Shown: in pieces, positions 1 through 10,903 of the stretch | Layout of the letters: every line of letters starts with the position of its first letter | Numbering within the stretch: position 1 is the first letter of the stretch | Source: Cryptomeria japonica | Lineage: Eukaryota; Streptophyta; Pinopsida; Cupressales; Cupressaceae | DNA length: 64,000 bases | Reading direction: 5' to 3' | Assembly (NCBI RefSeq): GCF_030272615.1 | Contig: NC_081407.1 | Location: forward strand, 99,061,897 to 99,125,896 | The notes under the pieces: generated by a model | The model's input: only the letters and a program-made list of their open reading frames with translations | What the model was told of the DNA's origin: nothing | Databases searched by the model: none | Translations under genes and position numbers: made by a program

Positions 1-945
1 ATTACAGCAGATCAGCAAGGGAATCTATTAGGGATCTTTCAATTTTATTATTATTATTATTTATTAATTAAATCTTATTCAAAGTGGGGACATCACATCA
101 AATATTGCTAATTGTCATGTTAGCAGACACATTATTGTCTACTAACTGAACAATTCACTTCGCTTTTCCTATCATAGATTATATGAGCTAAAAATTCACA
201 TAAACCAACTTCCCAAATTCCTTGAACGTTGCCTAGAGAAATACTGTAACCTCTAAAATGTGATCAGTACTACTCTTGTTTGCCAAAAGATTACTAACAA
301 TATGGTTTAACTGCTGACAAGAGAAACCTTGGTGACATATAACTTTGAAGAAAAAATCTGTAAGTTCTAACTACAAGCCTACATATAAGAGAAAGTCTCT
401 CAAAACATGAAAATACTAGTGTAACTCATAACCTGCTAGTTTGCCAAAAAAATGAGGATTGAACTACGCAATGTGAACATCTAAGAACTTTTAAAACCAA
501 TCATTCATGACGAAATCTCTCTTTGCCATATTCCCACACAACATTGATTATGAAAAGGTCCATCACTACAATCTCCTTTCTCATCCAAGAAAACATTGAA
601 AGTATAGATAACTCAATATTTTAGAGTTAAGAATCAGGAAAGTTTTAGGTCAAGCAACTAGAAGGAAATCTTGCTCAGCACTAATGGCTAAAAAGTTCAC
701 ACATGCTATTGAATCATAAGAGCAAATATACTGCAGCAACTGCAATCCTAAATTCTTAGGTGGCAACAAATTAATTTGAATATTTAAAACATAAAGTTAA
801 GAATATAGTCCAGAATCCAAACAGAACACTCCAAGGCTCTGAGAATGCAAAGATTGTGGACACAACAAGAAGTCAATAAAAAAGTCATCATTCAAATATA
901 CAAAAATGAAAAAATTCTGAACCATAACCATTGAAAAATTCCTAC
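1..945. other. AT-rich sequence, no gene recognised
   Basis: No ORF or RNA gene stands out. On the minus strand, about 10-50 reads IERSLIDSLADLL and could be a short exon piece: it has an AG just upstream and a possible GTAAT donor at the window edge. It is too short to claim. It would lie downstream of the candidate exon at 946-1069 on the same strand. Confidence 0.3.
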
Positions 946-1069
946 CAAAAGCCTTCCCTTCAAGAACGACAGCTGCATGTCGATTGATATCTTGTAATAA
1001 AGTTCGTTTTGGCTGTTTGATACCTATTTCAGCTCCTTCTCTACCAGCATCCCGAACAATTCCATGATC
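946..1069 (-). CDS. Candidate internal exon of an unrecognised host gene
   Basis: On the minus strand a 124-bp open stretch begins after an acceptor (TTTGTCATAG at 1070) and ends at a donor (GTAGGAAT from 945). It encodes 41 codons starting DHGIVRDAGREGAEIGIK and ending AAVVLEGKAF. The codons look protein-like and differ from the AT-rich surroundings, and both splice borders fit. I do not recognise the family. Other exons would be expected at lower coordinates or left of the window, but none is convincing. It could be one exon of a host gene with long introns, or an isolated captured exon. Confidence 0.4.
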
Positions 1070-1869
1070 CTATGACAAATGGTATACAATCATGAGAACA
1101 CAAGATCAAGTAGTTAGCAACAGACATTTGCATTGTCACAGATATGTCACCACAAAGCAATGTAAAGCAAATTGATGCTAACCATGATAGTGTTTAGAAA
1201 ATCATATTCATTATACTAAACCAATATTACTTTCTAAGAAAGTAAGATATAACTAGCCTGCTTAATGGGATTTCCTATAAGCAACTGAAAACAATCATCA
1301 AAGTCTCCCGACAATTTAATTTAATGGTAACCTATACTCTTGTTTCTTGGAGCACATAAAAAAGATATATAAACAAATGCCACAATAACAGTTCCATTGT
1401 TTAGAGATGGTATATGTTTGTTCTATTATATGGTTTTGTGTTAATTTGTTTTTTGTTTTTTTGTTTGCTATGATTTAATGTTCAATCGTTTCCCATCAAT
1501 ATTTTTAAACAATAATAGATGAGAATCTTATGATGGTAAGGGATGATAAAAGGGTGAAGGTCAACCAATCATGAAAAGAGATGCAATTGAGAAAAGAATA
1601 AGGAGATAAAAATATAAGGGACTACGGTGCCTTTTGGTGTGGATTGCCACACAAGGGTGAGTGAAATTAATGCCAATATAACAGGTTGAGTAGAGCACTT
1701 AAGGAATCACTTAGAAATTCTAAGAAAAAGTGAATCCAAGATGACAACATTTTTGGATATGGATGCAAGGGTAATCTATAAACGTTGATTCTATAAGGCA
1801 ATGTCTTTAAAAATTTGCAAGGACATACAGTCAAAAGTAGGGGAAACAATGAATGAATGAATTTTAATT
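1070..1869. other. Non-coding sequence, nothing recognised
   Basis: AT-rich with no credible ORF. If the exon at 946-1069 is real, this would be intron or upstream sequence. The right part adjoins the 3' end of the decayed LINE. Confidence 0.3.
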
Positions 1870-2084
1870 ATATCCACAAATAGGTGGTCGCCAAGAGAGG
1901 CAGATTAAAAATCCATTTTCATGTTTCTTTCAATGTCGACTCTTTTATTGTGTATCTTGATTGAGAAACTTGCGATATTGTGGACCATTGTCTCTTCAAA
2001 GATCTCATTCAGACTGTCCACTTGCAAAATGTTTCCAAACTGAATACGAATATCTTCATATGTTGTGCAATCAAGGATGAAGTG

Positions 2085-2348
2085 TCATTCAGTTTCAAAC
2101 ACCACTTTGTTGCAGAAAATACAGATTCGTTCTTCCCAATCTTCCTTGAGGACCGCCCATTTGCCCATCTCGCATCTAAGATGATGAGACCCAGTCCTCA
2201 GCTGAGCAACTAAAATCCTTACTCCTCCCTTAATTGCAGCCTTTAAATAAGCTTCTTCATCATTTTCCCACAAGGTGTTGAACTCTTTGATATAATGTGT
2301 TTTTTTTCATCCAAGTTTGTTTTGTCTACAAGCTTTTTATCTCTTTGT
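2085..2348 (-). pseudogene. LINE ORF2 C-terminal fragment
   Basis: The minus strand encodes NDEEAYLKAAIKGGVRILV, then LRTGSHHLRCEMGKW, then WEERICIFCNKVVFETE. This is the Cys/His-containing C-terminal region typical of plant LINEs that share the RT at 3618-4290. Upstream codons (2280-2348) read as a degraded linker and join directly to the sequence right of 3070 when the MULE-like insertion is removed. Further codons continue toward about 1900 with stops. Confidence 0.75.
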
Positions 2349-2358
2349 TGGTATTAGG

Positions 2359-3060
2359 CAAGGTTACCAAGAGACAGAGGTACTTGGAGACTCCGAAGAC
2401 TAGTACGATTGATTTTCAAAAATAGGAGACAGGTGTACTTGGAGACACCAATTGTTTTAATAAATAATATTTAATAATTTCCAAAACATATCATGATAGA
2501 AAACTTTGAAAACAAGGGCAATGGTAAAGTTAAACATTAACGTCAAAATTGACCAAAAATTGAAATTAAAATTGCTTATATTGCTCATACCATAGCCAGT
2601 CTAAATTGTTTAGTGAAAGTAAGGTAATATAGATGTTGAGTACACTCAATATTGTCAGCTAAATAATAAAGGCAATTTCTCTTTAGACTATTACAATGAT
2701 AAGAAATCAGTCCTCTCAAAAAGTCTAAACTATCAATAGATCTGATCATTATAACTTTGCATGGATTTTTGTCTTCTTGTGAAACAATTTCCTTATTAGT
2801 CATTTCCCTACGACTTTGCTTTGTTGCAAGCTTATCTTATTTGTTTGCTTTAGTTTTTTGCCTTTTTACTGCACTTTGCCCTAAGTTTCCTAGGAGGAGA
2901 TGTCAATTTTTAGTTGGGAGACTTCAGAGATGGCAGCCAAAAGCACCTTATGTGTCAAGAAGTTTCTGAAGAAGTATCCGAGACCGAAGACATGTCTCTG
3001 GTACATCTCCGGTACCAGTATGGATCTCCAGGGGTAGGAAACAGGTCTTCCTAGTAACTA
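2359..3060. mobile_element. Non-autonomous Mutator-like element inside the LINE
   Basis: A 702-bp segment interrupts the LINE and is flanked by a perfect 10-bp direct repeat, TGGTATTAGG, at 2349-2358 and 3061-3070. The ends are imperfect inverted repeats: left CAAGGTTACCAAGAGACAG, right (reverse complement) TAGTTACTAGGAAGACCTG. Subterminal GGAGAC(T/A)CC motifs occur near both ends. A duplication of 9-11 bp is characteristic of MULEs. No transposase is present; the small ORFs inside look random. Removing the insert and one repeat restores LINE continuity, which supports the boundaries. Confidence 0.7.
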
Positions 3061-3617
3061 TGGTATTAGGACATTCATGTGCTTTAATGTCCCATTTGTT
3101 CATCCACTTCTTGTTCTGCTTCATCTAAGTCTTCTTCCTATGGCCTAGCTCCTCCTCAACAACCATTTTGGGCCAACAATGCTTGTCCATGTTTTTAACT
3201 TTATTTTAAATAGCTTAGCAAACATATTATTGCAGATGCTTCCATTGGAAACATCTCCGCTTCAGCCAAATGGATCTTATAGGGAATTGTATATTTGACT
3301 TTAAGACTGCTAGTGATTAAATGTTTTTAGATTCTTTCAAATTGTCTCCATTTGAGGTTTGACATGCTACTCCCCCAAACCTCACAACCATAAAGGACAA
3401 CTAGCATAACCAACAAACCAAAAAGAGTTTTCTTGGTTTACTAATCCCATAGCTCCACTTTCTTGCACTTGTTTTGAAGTAGGTAAGAAGCTCTCCATCC
3501 TCCTTGGATCCTTTTTATCCTGCAAGTCTCCCAACTGAATCTATTGTGAAAATCAATTCCTAGGTACTTGTATTCTTCCACTATCTCCAATGGGCTACCC
3601 TCAAAGATAAAGTTAAC

Positions 3618-4290
3618 CTATTGCTTCTTTCTTTTCAAATAAAAGAGTATGACTTTGGTCTTGCTGGTGTTTACCTGCATCCTGACCTCTTGACAAAAGA
3701 GCACTAAAGCCTTCAAGTGTTCTCTCAAAACATGAGCAGATTTTGCAATTAGAATAAGGTCATCTACATACAAAAGTAACTTCACCACGAAACTTGCCCA
3801 AAGGAAGCTTTCTCCCATGGTCTTGTTTAACCATTCTTCAAGTTTATCAATATATAAGACAAACAATGTAGGGGATAAAGGAAATCTTTGTTTGACTTAA
3901 TATTGTTGCCAAAACACTCTAACATGCCCTCTTTAGCTCTGATTTTGGCTCTAACCTGCTGATAAAGTTTGTGGACTGCTGCTCCAAATTTGTTTGGAAT
4001 CCCAAGCTCCTCCATTCTGCTCCAAAGCTTGTTCCTAGGAACAATGTCAAAGGCTTTTTTGAAATCAACGAAGCAACAAAAGGTTTCTCCTCCTTGAGCA
4101 TCCCAAACCTTTTCTATGAAGTGTCTAAGAGTGATGCAGTGGTCAATGGTCACGTGTCTTGGCCTAAAGTCAGACTGTCCATTTGCTCTCGTTCCTTATT
4201 TTTCAGCCCACCCACTGATTCTACATTCAATAATGCTCCCAAAAAAAATTTCAAGGAGAGGATTGATCATAATAGTATGATAGTTAGATC
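3618..4290 (-). pseudogene. LINE reverse transcriptase core (broken)
   Basis: Two overlapping frames on the minus strand hold the RT fingers and palm. The first (4153-3827) has TIDHCITLRHFIEKVWD, then FCCFVDFKKAFDIVPRNK with the first catalytic Asp, then LGIPNKFGAAVHKLYQQVRAK. The second (3866-3618) has LYIDKLEEWLNKTMGE and LLLYVDDLILIAKSA, a YVDD where this family normally has YADD, followed by CQEVRMQVNTSKTKV. The shift between frames falls where the conserved GCPLSP block should be, and that block is damaged. Upstream codons to about 4290 still read as RT (for example SIIECRISGWAEK). The family function is target-primed reverse transcription; this copy cannot make it. Confidence 0.85.
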
Positions 4291-5744
4291 ACTAACATGA
4301 TCAGTGCCAACTAATTCTTTGGCCAAAAAATTGGCCACATTGTGGTGATGTTTATAGTGTTGATGGTGGCATTCTTGCATTTCATTCATGAATAGAACAA
4401 TCTAAGGTATCATGAAATAACAAGAATTCTTTTGGAACTTGCAAATCATGTTGATTAAGAGTAGTAGGTTACCTTTAATGCTGAGATTCTCAATCTTTAG
4501 CTCAATGCCTAGTTTGACATATCTGCAAAGAGCCCTACAATTCTACTCCATTGTTCCATTTTATGCTAATGTGATGCCATAGCTAGAAACTCAATCCAAA
4601 CTTGTTGTGAGTCAGTTCAACTCATGAGTCCATCTATCAACGACATCAATCATATGAGACTCATACGCCAAGTGTAATTCACATAATCACCAAATGCAAT
4701 AGAGTATCTTTGACAAGATTGTGAGTTCTACAATAAAACAAACCTAAGAAAAATAAGTATCGTACCAGCAAACTCGAGCCCTAAACCCATACCCGAATTG
4801 ACAACCTAGCTTTCATTTAAAGGGCTGGCCTACCAGTTTGATCTCTAAGATCCAGATTTTCTAGAATTGGATTCTCGAAGTGTGATTGGCAATGACATAC
4901 CCGAGACAAGTGTCTATGTTCATGAAAATATATGCATCTGAAAAGTATATTTTCAAGGCCACAAGTTGCTCCCACACTGTTAGAAAACGTGGGCGTGAAC
5001 ATAGAGAAATTCACAACAATCATATTAATTCTTTACCAAGGTGTAAGTAATTCAATCCAAAAAGCAAGTAGTTTAAATTCCCTTTGATCTACTTGAGCAT
5101 TCATGAACACTCATATTTTCTTCTTTCCATCTACCTACAAGGAAAACGCACACTTATACAAATCAACCATTGAAATAAATTTGACAAAGTAGTTTAAATA
5201 AAAGAAAAATCTCAAACTGTAGTTTCAACTTCCACTAATCTATTTGTGGACAACAGTATATTTTCTTTCTTCTTAAGAGACAACTTTTATCTATTATATT
5301 ATAGCATGAAACCTGATACAATTTTGACAAAGCATCTTAATCAAAAAAAAAATCACAACAAAAAGACCACATCTGTCACCAAATAACAAAAATTTCTTGC
5401 ATTATAGAAAGAGATGTCAGGCCAAATATAAACATTTTTTCATTTCCCTTCCATTATTGCACAATTACATTATTTGATTAGTTAAAACAAATAGTTTGTA
5501 ATGTCAACCTCGAGTCCTTGGGCAATAATATCTTTTATTGGATAGACTGTGTGGGTAAAGCATCACTTAAGTGCCACAGACTACGATCCACCTTTTTAAC
5601 TATAATAAATTAGTATCACAAATCTTAAAAATAAGAAATGTTGAATTCCCATTAGAAGGAAAACAAAATTTCACCGATAGCATAATCCTATAAATGAAGA
5701 CTTTTTCTTGTTGATTCAAATGTGGAACCTTTTCTTGTTAATTT
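4291..5744. other. No gene recognised
   Basis: AT-rich DNA without a convincing ORF, splice pattern or repeat structure. The small minus-strand ORF at 4817-5023 has no recognisable features. Confidence 0.3.
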
Positions 5745-5960
5745 TCTATTAAATAACAGGATTGATTAATACAAAGAGTTTCATCTCCTTATATAGAGAT
5801 TGGAGAAGAAACAACCCAAACGGATAAACATTACATGACTCACTAAAAAGCAAACTAAAAAATTAGAAAGAAAAGACTTGCCACTGAGCTGGCTCTATTA
5901 CAAATGTAAGCCTTTTCTTTTAGTAATTTAATATTATTCTAATAAACCCCCTTAAGGCTT
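5745..5960 (-). repeat. Fragment of LTR family B
   Basis: This stretch is clearly similar to 13220-13530, through the shared core TTACAAAGAGTTTCATC (here with AATAC) and AAACATTACATGACTCACTA, followed by a T-rich stretch ending TATTATTCTAATA. The other copies begin with TGTCAAAATTAATATAGC next to a primer-binding-like site, so this is probably part of an LTR. Orientation is inferred from those copies. Confidence 0.55.
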
Positions 5961-6239
5961 ATTTCACTCAAAACAAAACATATCAAACTAAAAACACCCT
6001 GATCTATAGATTTCCATTCTTCAGAAGCTTTTCTTTGAAAGAAGACCATACACCAGGTAGACTCCATCAAGCTGCCTTGAACCTCCATAAAAGTGTAGCT
6101 CCTGAGGTGAATTGTTAACTTCCCGAATTACCACCTACCCGAAATCCTGAACCATAAATCTCTCACGCCATTGGACTGATGAGAACACAGTTATACTGTG
6201 ATGGGCGGCGGGGCGGGGCAGGGGGAGGAATCAGTATAA
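5961..6239. repeat. Element B internal fragment, with a GC-rich tract
   Basis: 6050-6130 (CTCCATCAAGCTGCC and CCATAAAAGT) is a diverged copy of 8300-8350 (CTCCATCAAGTTGTC, CTCATAAAAGT). Both therefore probably come from the body of the same element family. At 6203-6228 there is an abrupt run of G with few C (GGCGGCGGGGCGGGGCAGGG), unlike the AT-rich surroundings. Confidence 0.35.
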
Positions 6240-8269
6240 CAACAATTTTTACCTTTTAAAACTTAATACCATAAGCATATCAATTGCACAAATTCAACAA
6301 CATAAGATGCAACAATTACACAATACAAGTAGAACACAAGGTTTACATGGAAATCCTTGTGGGAGAAAAACACACAAAAATGTCGCTTTTATATAAAATC
6401 TTCTCACAAACTTTGTAGGCACAAACCCCTCACTTGATTTGTGAGCACCAACCCACTAGAGGCAAAAACCCTTCATTTTCTCCTCTAAATTCTGCTATAA
6501 TTCTCTTCTCCAATCTGCTATAACAGTGATCATAAATCTGCCACAAAACTGATCATAGTCTCCTCAGAAAATATATTATAAATCTGTCTTACAATCTTCA
6601 TATATTCTTGCTAACAAATCTGCATACATTCTTCTTCCACTTCTTCATATATTCTTGCAAATGTTCCCTATATATATCTGCATATATACGCTTTACATCT
6701 GCTTCTTCTCAATTCCTTAATCTGCTGTACGCATATGATATATACCTTTTATTCCTCACTTCTACTCCACTTGAACAATCTGTCTTTATTTCTTTTAATG
6801 ATTCTATGAATGGATGCAACACTGTGAAATGGATACAACCATTTGAATAGTCATGTCTTTCACGAACAAATTTGCCTTAACTCAATCTCTTCATACCAAT
6901 TTGCATAAAGTAATCTCCCTAACTCTTCATACGATCTTCTTATGAAGAATGAATTTTTCTTTGTATTTCACTGACACAACACTCCCAATTAAATAGTATT
7001 CTTTGTATTTCTTTATATATCCATTTGATGCATTTTTTCTTCCATACCCGATCTGCTCTCTACATATTCCTTATTTCCTTTTATATCTTCAAATCTCCAC
7101 ACTTACTCATCTCACAAGTGTCTTATTCTTTATATCAATTATGTTGAAAGGTTCACAGCCTTTCCATATAGTCACTGCCTTTGAAAATGTAATCTCAAAC
7201 TTTGATAATCACTACCTTTTTATAATAAATCACTGCCTTTTGTTAATGAGAAATACTGATGACTTATATTAATCACTGCTGTCCTTTAATAAGTGACTTA
7301 ATATCTCATTGACTAATCACTTCTCTTATCTAATATGGATCACTTCCTTTAATCACTGCACCTTTTGAGTTATTGTCTTTTCATTATCTCATCACTGCTC
7401 ATGATGAAATCGCTGGTTAATATAAACAAAACGAATTCTTATCTTAGCTGCTGCTTTATTTGGGTGATGCCGATATTGATTTTATACAAATTAATTATGT
7501 ATGGTGGCTCATATTAATCATCTAATACGCTGCTGCTAATATTAATTTTATATCCATATATTGCTGTTCATGATCGTTGTCCATGTTTGGATGAGAATTG
7601 CTGTTGATCACTATCATGGGTTTCGGCCAAAACAAATAAATTTAAATATTTAATTTAAATTTCATATATTCTTTATCGCCAATAGAGTTGTCTTTGATGG
7701 AGATAAACATCAATTCGATTGTATGTTTATTAATTGTGAACTTGCTCCATAATGTAAAGCACTGATTATTAATATTTTATCCAACACCATCGCTGTCGTA
7801 TTATCGCCTTAACCAATAATCAGTCCTATTAATAATGATGCCATCAATGCTATCAATCTTATTCTTTTGTTGCATCTTGACACTTATAATTCTTCTCAAT
7901 AGCAGCCACATTGTTCTCTACAAACAAGCTCTCGTGCCACAAACTTTCTAACATATTTGATATTGGATGCAGTCCCTGAATGATAAGAACTACGCCCATC
8001 AAAATCTTACTTATTTTGCGTTTGTTTCCATAATGTTTTCTTTTGTACATCTGCAGACTTCTTTTCTTCTGATTGTTTTACAGAAACGTCTCACTTGTTT
8101 TACTTTGTAGCCTTGTGAGGCCATTGTTTCTAATTCACCTTTAGCATCAATGACAAACTCAGACAATTACTTTGACATCAATGACAACTAATCTTTCTCA
8201 TACACCTTCGTCATCAATGACAACAATCTTTCCCATACCTTTTGACATAAATGACAATATTCTAACATG
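6240..8269. other. Non-coding, with degenerate ATCACTGCC-type repeats
   Basis: There is no recognisable protein. 6330-6480 has the look of a retrotransposon leader or LTR border. From about 7160 to 7420 the motif AATCACTGCCTTT recurs about seven times with variation (for example GTCACTGCCTTT, AATCACTACCTTT, ATCACTTCCTTT), a decayed minisatellite. The stretch lies between two halves of a B-family element and may be an insertion into it. Confidence 0.35.
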
Positions 8270-8399
8270 GACGAAAATCCATGTTGAGCTACTGCACTGA
8301 GCTCCATCAAGTTGTCTCATAACCCTCATAAAAGTATTATTCCCAAGATCACAGACTCCCAAACTACTAACTGCAACCATCCATTTTGAGTTTTATCTA

Positions 8400-8666
8400 T
8401 TATGAATCCCTTATTGTCTTCAAAGTGTGAGATTCTTTCAACATGTGTGATTCATTTGGCATTGTAATCTTTCCTAGATCTCCTAGAAATGCATCTGGAC
8501 GATCTTCAACATGGCGACAAAGTGCGTTGGCATTAGCTTCAGGAAGTACCTCAACAAATTTTACTTCAAGATACCCATAGACCGAGTGCATGGTTTTCCA
8601 ACCTTCCAAGTCTACTCCATCTTCATTGTGTTGGTCGTGTAAAGCAACACCAACAAAAATTTCCAT
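8400..8666 (-). CDS. Small ORF of unknown origin (88 aa)
   Basis: An uninterrupted minus-strand ORF starts MEIFVGVALHDQHNEDGVDL and continues EGWKTMHSVYGYLEVKFVEV, then LCRHVEDRPDAFLGDLGKI. Its composition is more protein-like than that of neighbouring random ORFs. I do not recognise a family. It sits in the interior of a B-type LTR element (its PBS-like site is at 9143-9154), so it may be a captured exon or a fragment of element protein. It could also be chance, since an 88-codon ORF is not rare. Confidence 0.3.
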   Translation of the reverse strand: MEIFVGVALHDQHNEDGVDLEGWKTMHSVYGYLEVKFVEVLPEANANALCRHVEDRPDAFLGDLGKITMPNESHMLKESHTLKTIRDS

Positions 8667-9142
8667 TTGCGAAAAAATATAATAAGACTGAATATTTTCA
8701 AACCTTAGTGCCTTCTTGATGAAATTTTGAATAACTTTAAGAAACTGATCTGCATAAAAGCATCACACAAAACATCCACTGCAATCCACAAGCCTTTAAC
8801 AATTTGCAATTCCTTCAAATAAATTCCCAAAAGCTAGCGAGGCTAAAAAATTATAATAGAAGAAATGCTCAAAACTTCAAGCACATTAATCCTTCGCATG
8901 CAGTGGCAAGCAAGCAAAATGCAAGTACACACAACTCACATATGTGCACATGCAAGTTATTTTGCATCAAAATTCTTACATGATTCTTTAAATAAATAAA
9001 AAAATCTACTGACACAAAAAAAAAAAAGCCAACCCATGATTAAACCATAATTAGACTCCCAAACTACTAAAAGCAACAATGATTAGAACTACTTGAGATT
9101 TTCACCCTTTGTTTCAACTAGTAAATGCATGTGACCCCCTGC

Positions 9143-9154
9143 TCTGATATCATA
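9143..9154 (-). promoter_or_regulatory. Primer-binding-like site of element B
   Basis: Read on the minus strand, the sequence just inside the LTR end is TGATATCAGAGC. This is one base from the initiator-Met tRNA PBS (TGGTATCAGAGC) common in plant LTR elements. It directly follows the putative LTR end at 9156. Confidence 0.5.
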
Positions 9155-9155
9155 T

Positions 9156-9235
9156 TGTCAAAATTAATATAGCACAATATTTTAATATTATATCAAATAA
9201 CAAGATTGACTATTACAAAGAGTTTCATCACGTTA
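9156..9235 (-). repeat. LTR start of element B (truncated by element A)
   Basis: Eighty bases beginning TGTCAAAATTAATATAGC are nearly identical to 13191-13270. They break off at CACGTTA, where element A begins. The homologous copy at 13191 continues with TATAGAGATTCGAG. Confidence 0.55.
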
Positions 9236-10792
9236 TGAAAGATCCCAAATGGATCCTTTTGCTGTTGCTACTGTAAATTCTTAATTAAACATACTATATT
9301 TTTGTAATTTTTCGGTGATCTTATAGAATAGACAGAAGTTGCAGAAAGGGATTGTTTCTTTTTGGGTTTTGATGTTATAAGTAAAGTATGTGATAAATAG
9401 CAACAACTGTGAAATAAAATAGTAAACAATGTTCATATGTAAGAACACTTAAGCAATCTGAAAATACTGCAAATCATACCAAGCAAATAACCTAGTTTTG
9501 TATTCAGCAAGAATCCATACATTTATTTGGAGTTGTTCTCAATCTGGATTGATGCCAGATGGAGGAATATTACTGGCAACGAACAAGGAAGACCAAATAA
9601 GTTGAATACAACCCTTCAAGTCAACATACAAACAAAGCGTGGTTGCAAAGGAGGTGTGGAAGCTGTTGCAAATCACGTGCCAGCTAAAATAGACCAGCTG
9701 CCCTGTTGAAACCCCCAATATGCATGCTGAATCTTCAGGCCAAGAAGATGTGTCTTCTACCTCTGACAATCTCTGTGCAATCCTAGATAAATCCACTGTC
9801 AACTCCTGTTGAGGGCTACGTCCTAGCAAGCTCAGACCTGGGGTTTGCGTCCCAAACCAAAATCACTCTTCCAGAGCAATTCCCAAATTCGCAAGTTTCA
9901 AAATGATCAAAGATGCTATCAATTAGGTTTTCATCTCCTTATAACTCCTTTCCCTTTGCAAGTCGAACCTTAAAGAATAATAAAGCTTGCGCTTTATAAT
10001 TAAAGTGACACTTTCCCAATTATGACGTCAAACTATAGAAAAATATCACTTTATTGTGAATAAATAGCTTCAAGCATCCAAAAAGACTCCGAGAGGTGAG
10101 AATCATGTAGCAAAGTTCAAGACCTTTCTAACGAGCTATAACACATAGGCATATCAAACTAGATGAAGCCAAAAACCCCTTATTACTCTGAAATGGCTAT
10201 ATACATAGCCTTAATTTTAATTTATTTAATCGCTAACTTAGGAAATATGTAAATATATTAAAATATTTCCATAGATCCAATAATAGCCCAAAATAACCAA
10301 CCAAACATGAATCTGACTTTGTCACCTATCTGTGACTGATGCCGGACAAGATGGGCCAACTGCCAGTCCCATCCCTAAAATCTAGGGATGCTCCTAGAAA
10401 CTAGGAAACACACCCAATCTTCCTGACACTGAAACCATGGTATGGTCCTGTGGAACCTCAAATATGGAAACTGCCACAACCTCCTAAAAAGTAGGGAATC
10501 GCCATAAAAATAGGAACCTCTCTCCAAACACCTGTAACTGTTCAAAAGGATCCTGCTCTACTCCTTGGTCCCCCAGGTGGTCATTCAATCAATTGCCAGT
10601 TCTCCCTAAAAAATAGGAGACCTCCCTAAAATGTAGGAACTGTCGTTTGAAGGTCCAAAACGGCTCACAGAGCCCCTGCAAAGCTCCATGACCCTCAGAA
10701 TGAGTTCCCTAACCATGTCATTGACCTATGGGAACTCGAATGGTAGGTCAACCCCTGCTCATCTCATGTCACCTAGAAAAGGGGACATTACA
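9236..10792 (-). repeat. 3' LTR of element A (about 1.56 kb)
   Basis: On the minus strand it begins TGTAATGTCCCCTTTTCTAG at 10792, next to a purine-rich tract. It contains a TATA-like GTTATAAGGAG (minus strand, near 9940). The low end is my best guess: a TG at 9236 where B-family sequence stops. The part 10330-10792 is duplicated at 12749-13177. Small minus-strand ORFs such as 9539-9829 lie within it and are probably meaningless. Confidence 0.5.
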
Positions 10793-10805
10793 ACTCCCTT
10801 TCCGA
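10793..10805 (-). promoter_or_regulatory. Polypurine tract of element A
   Basis: Minus strand CGGAAAGGGAGT lies immediately before the LTR start TGTAATGTCCCC. This is the expected position and composition of a plus-strand primer (PPT). Confidence 0.5.
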
Positions 10806-10903
10806 AGATTGCTTGCCCTCAAGCAATCTGCACCTGCACGCTGAAAACCAATTCACTGGATCCCATATCAATCTGATAAACGTTGCTTCACCCAACCGCT
10901 GCG

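Larger units (their letters stand above)
1870..4290 (-). mobile_element. Decayed LINE (non-LTR retrotransposon), split by a DNA transposon
   Basis: The minus strand carries the remains of a LINE ORF2. Reading from high to low coordinates, it holds RT blocks (FVDFKKAFDIVPR, YVDDLILIAK), then a block readable as EEYKYLGIDF near 3540-3570 and a block around YGCEVWGSS near 3390. The C-terminal part follows (LRTGSHHLRCEMG, ERICIFCNK). Frameshifts and stops are frequent, so it is dead. The block near 3060-3120 continues at 2340, because a 702-bp insertion separates them. The 5' end (endonuclease domain) is missing or beyond recognition. Ends are approximate; I see no clear poly-A tail or target-site duplication for the LINE itself. 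Confidence 0.8.

Noticed and set aside
9527-9829. ORFs on both strands near 9.6 kb
   Set aside because: Both lie within the element A LTR and have no recognised motif.
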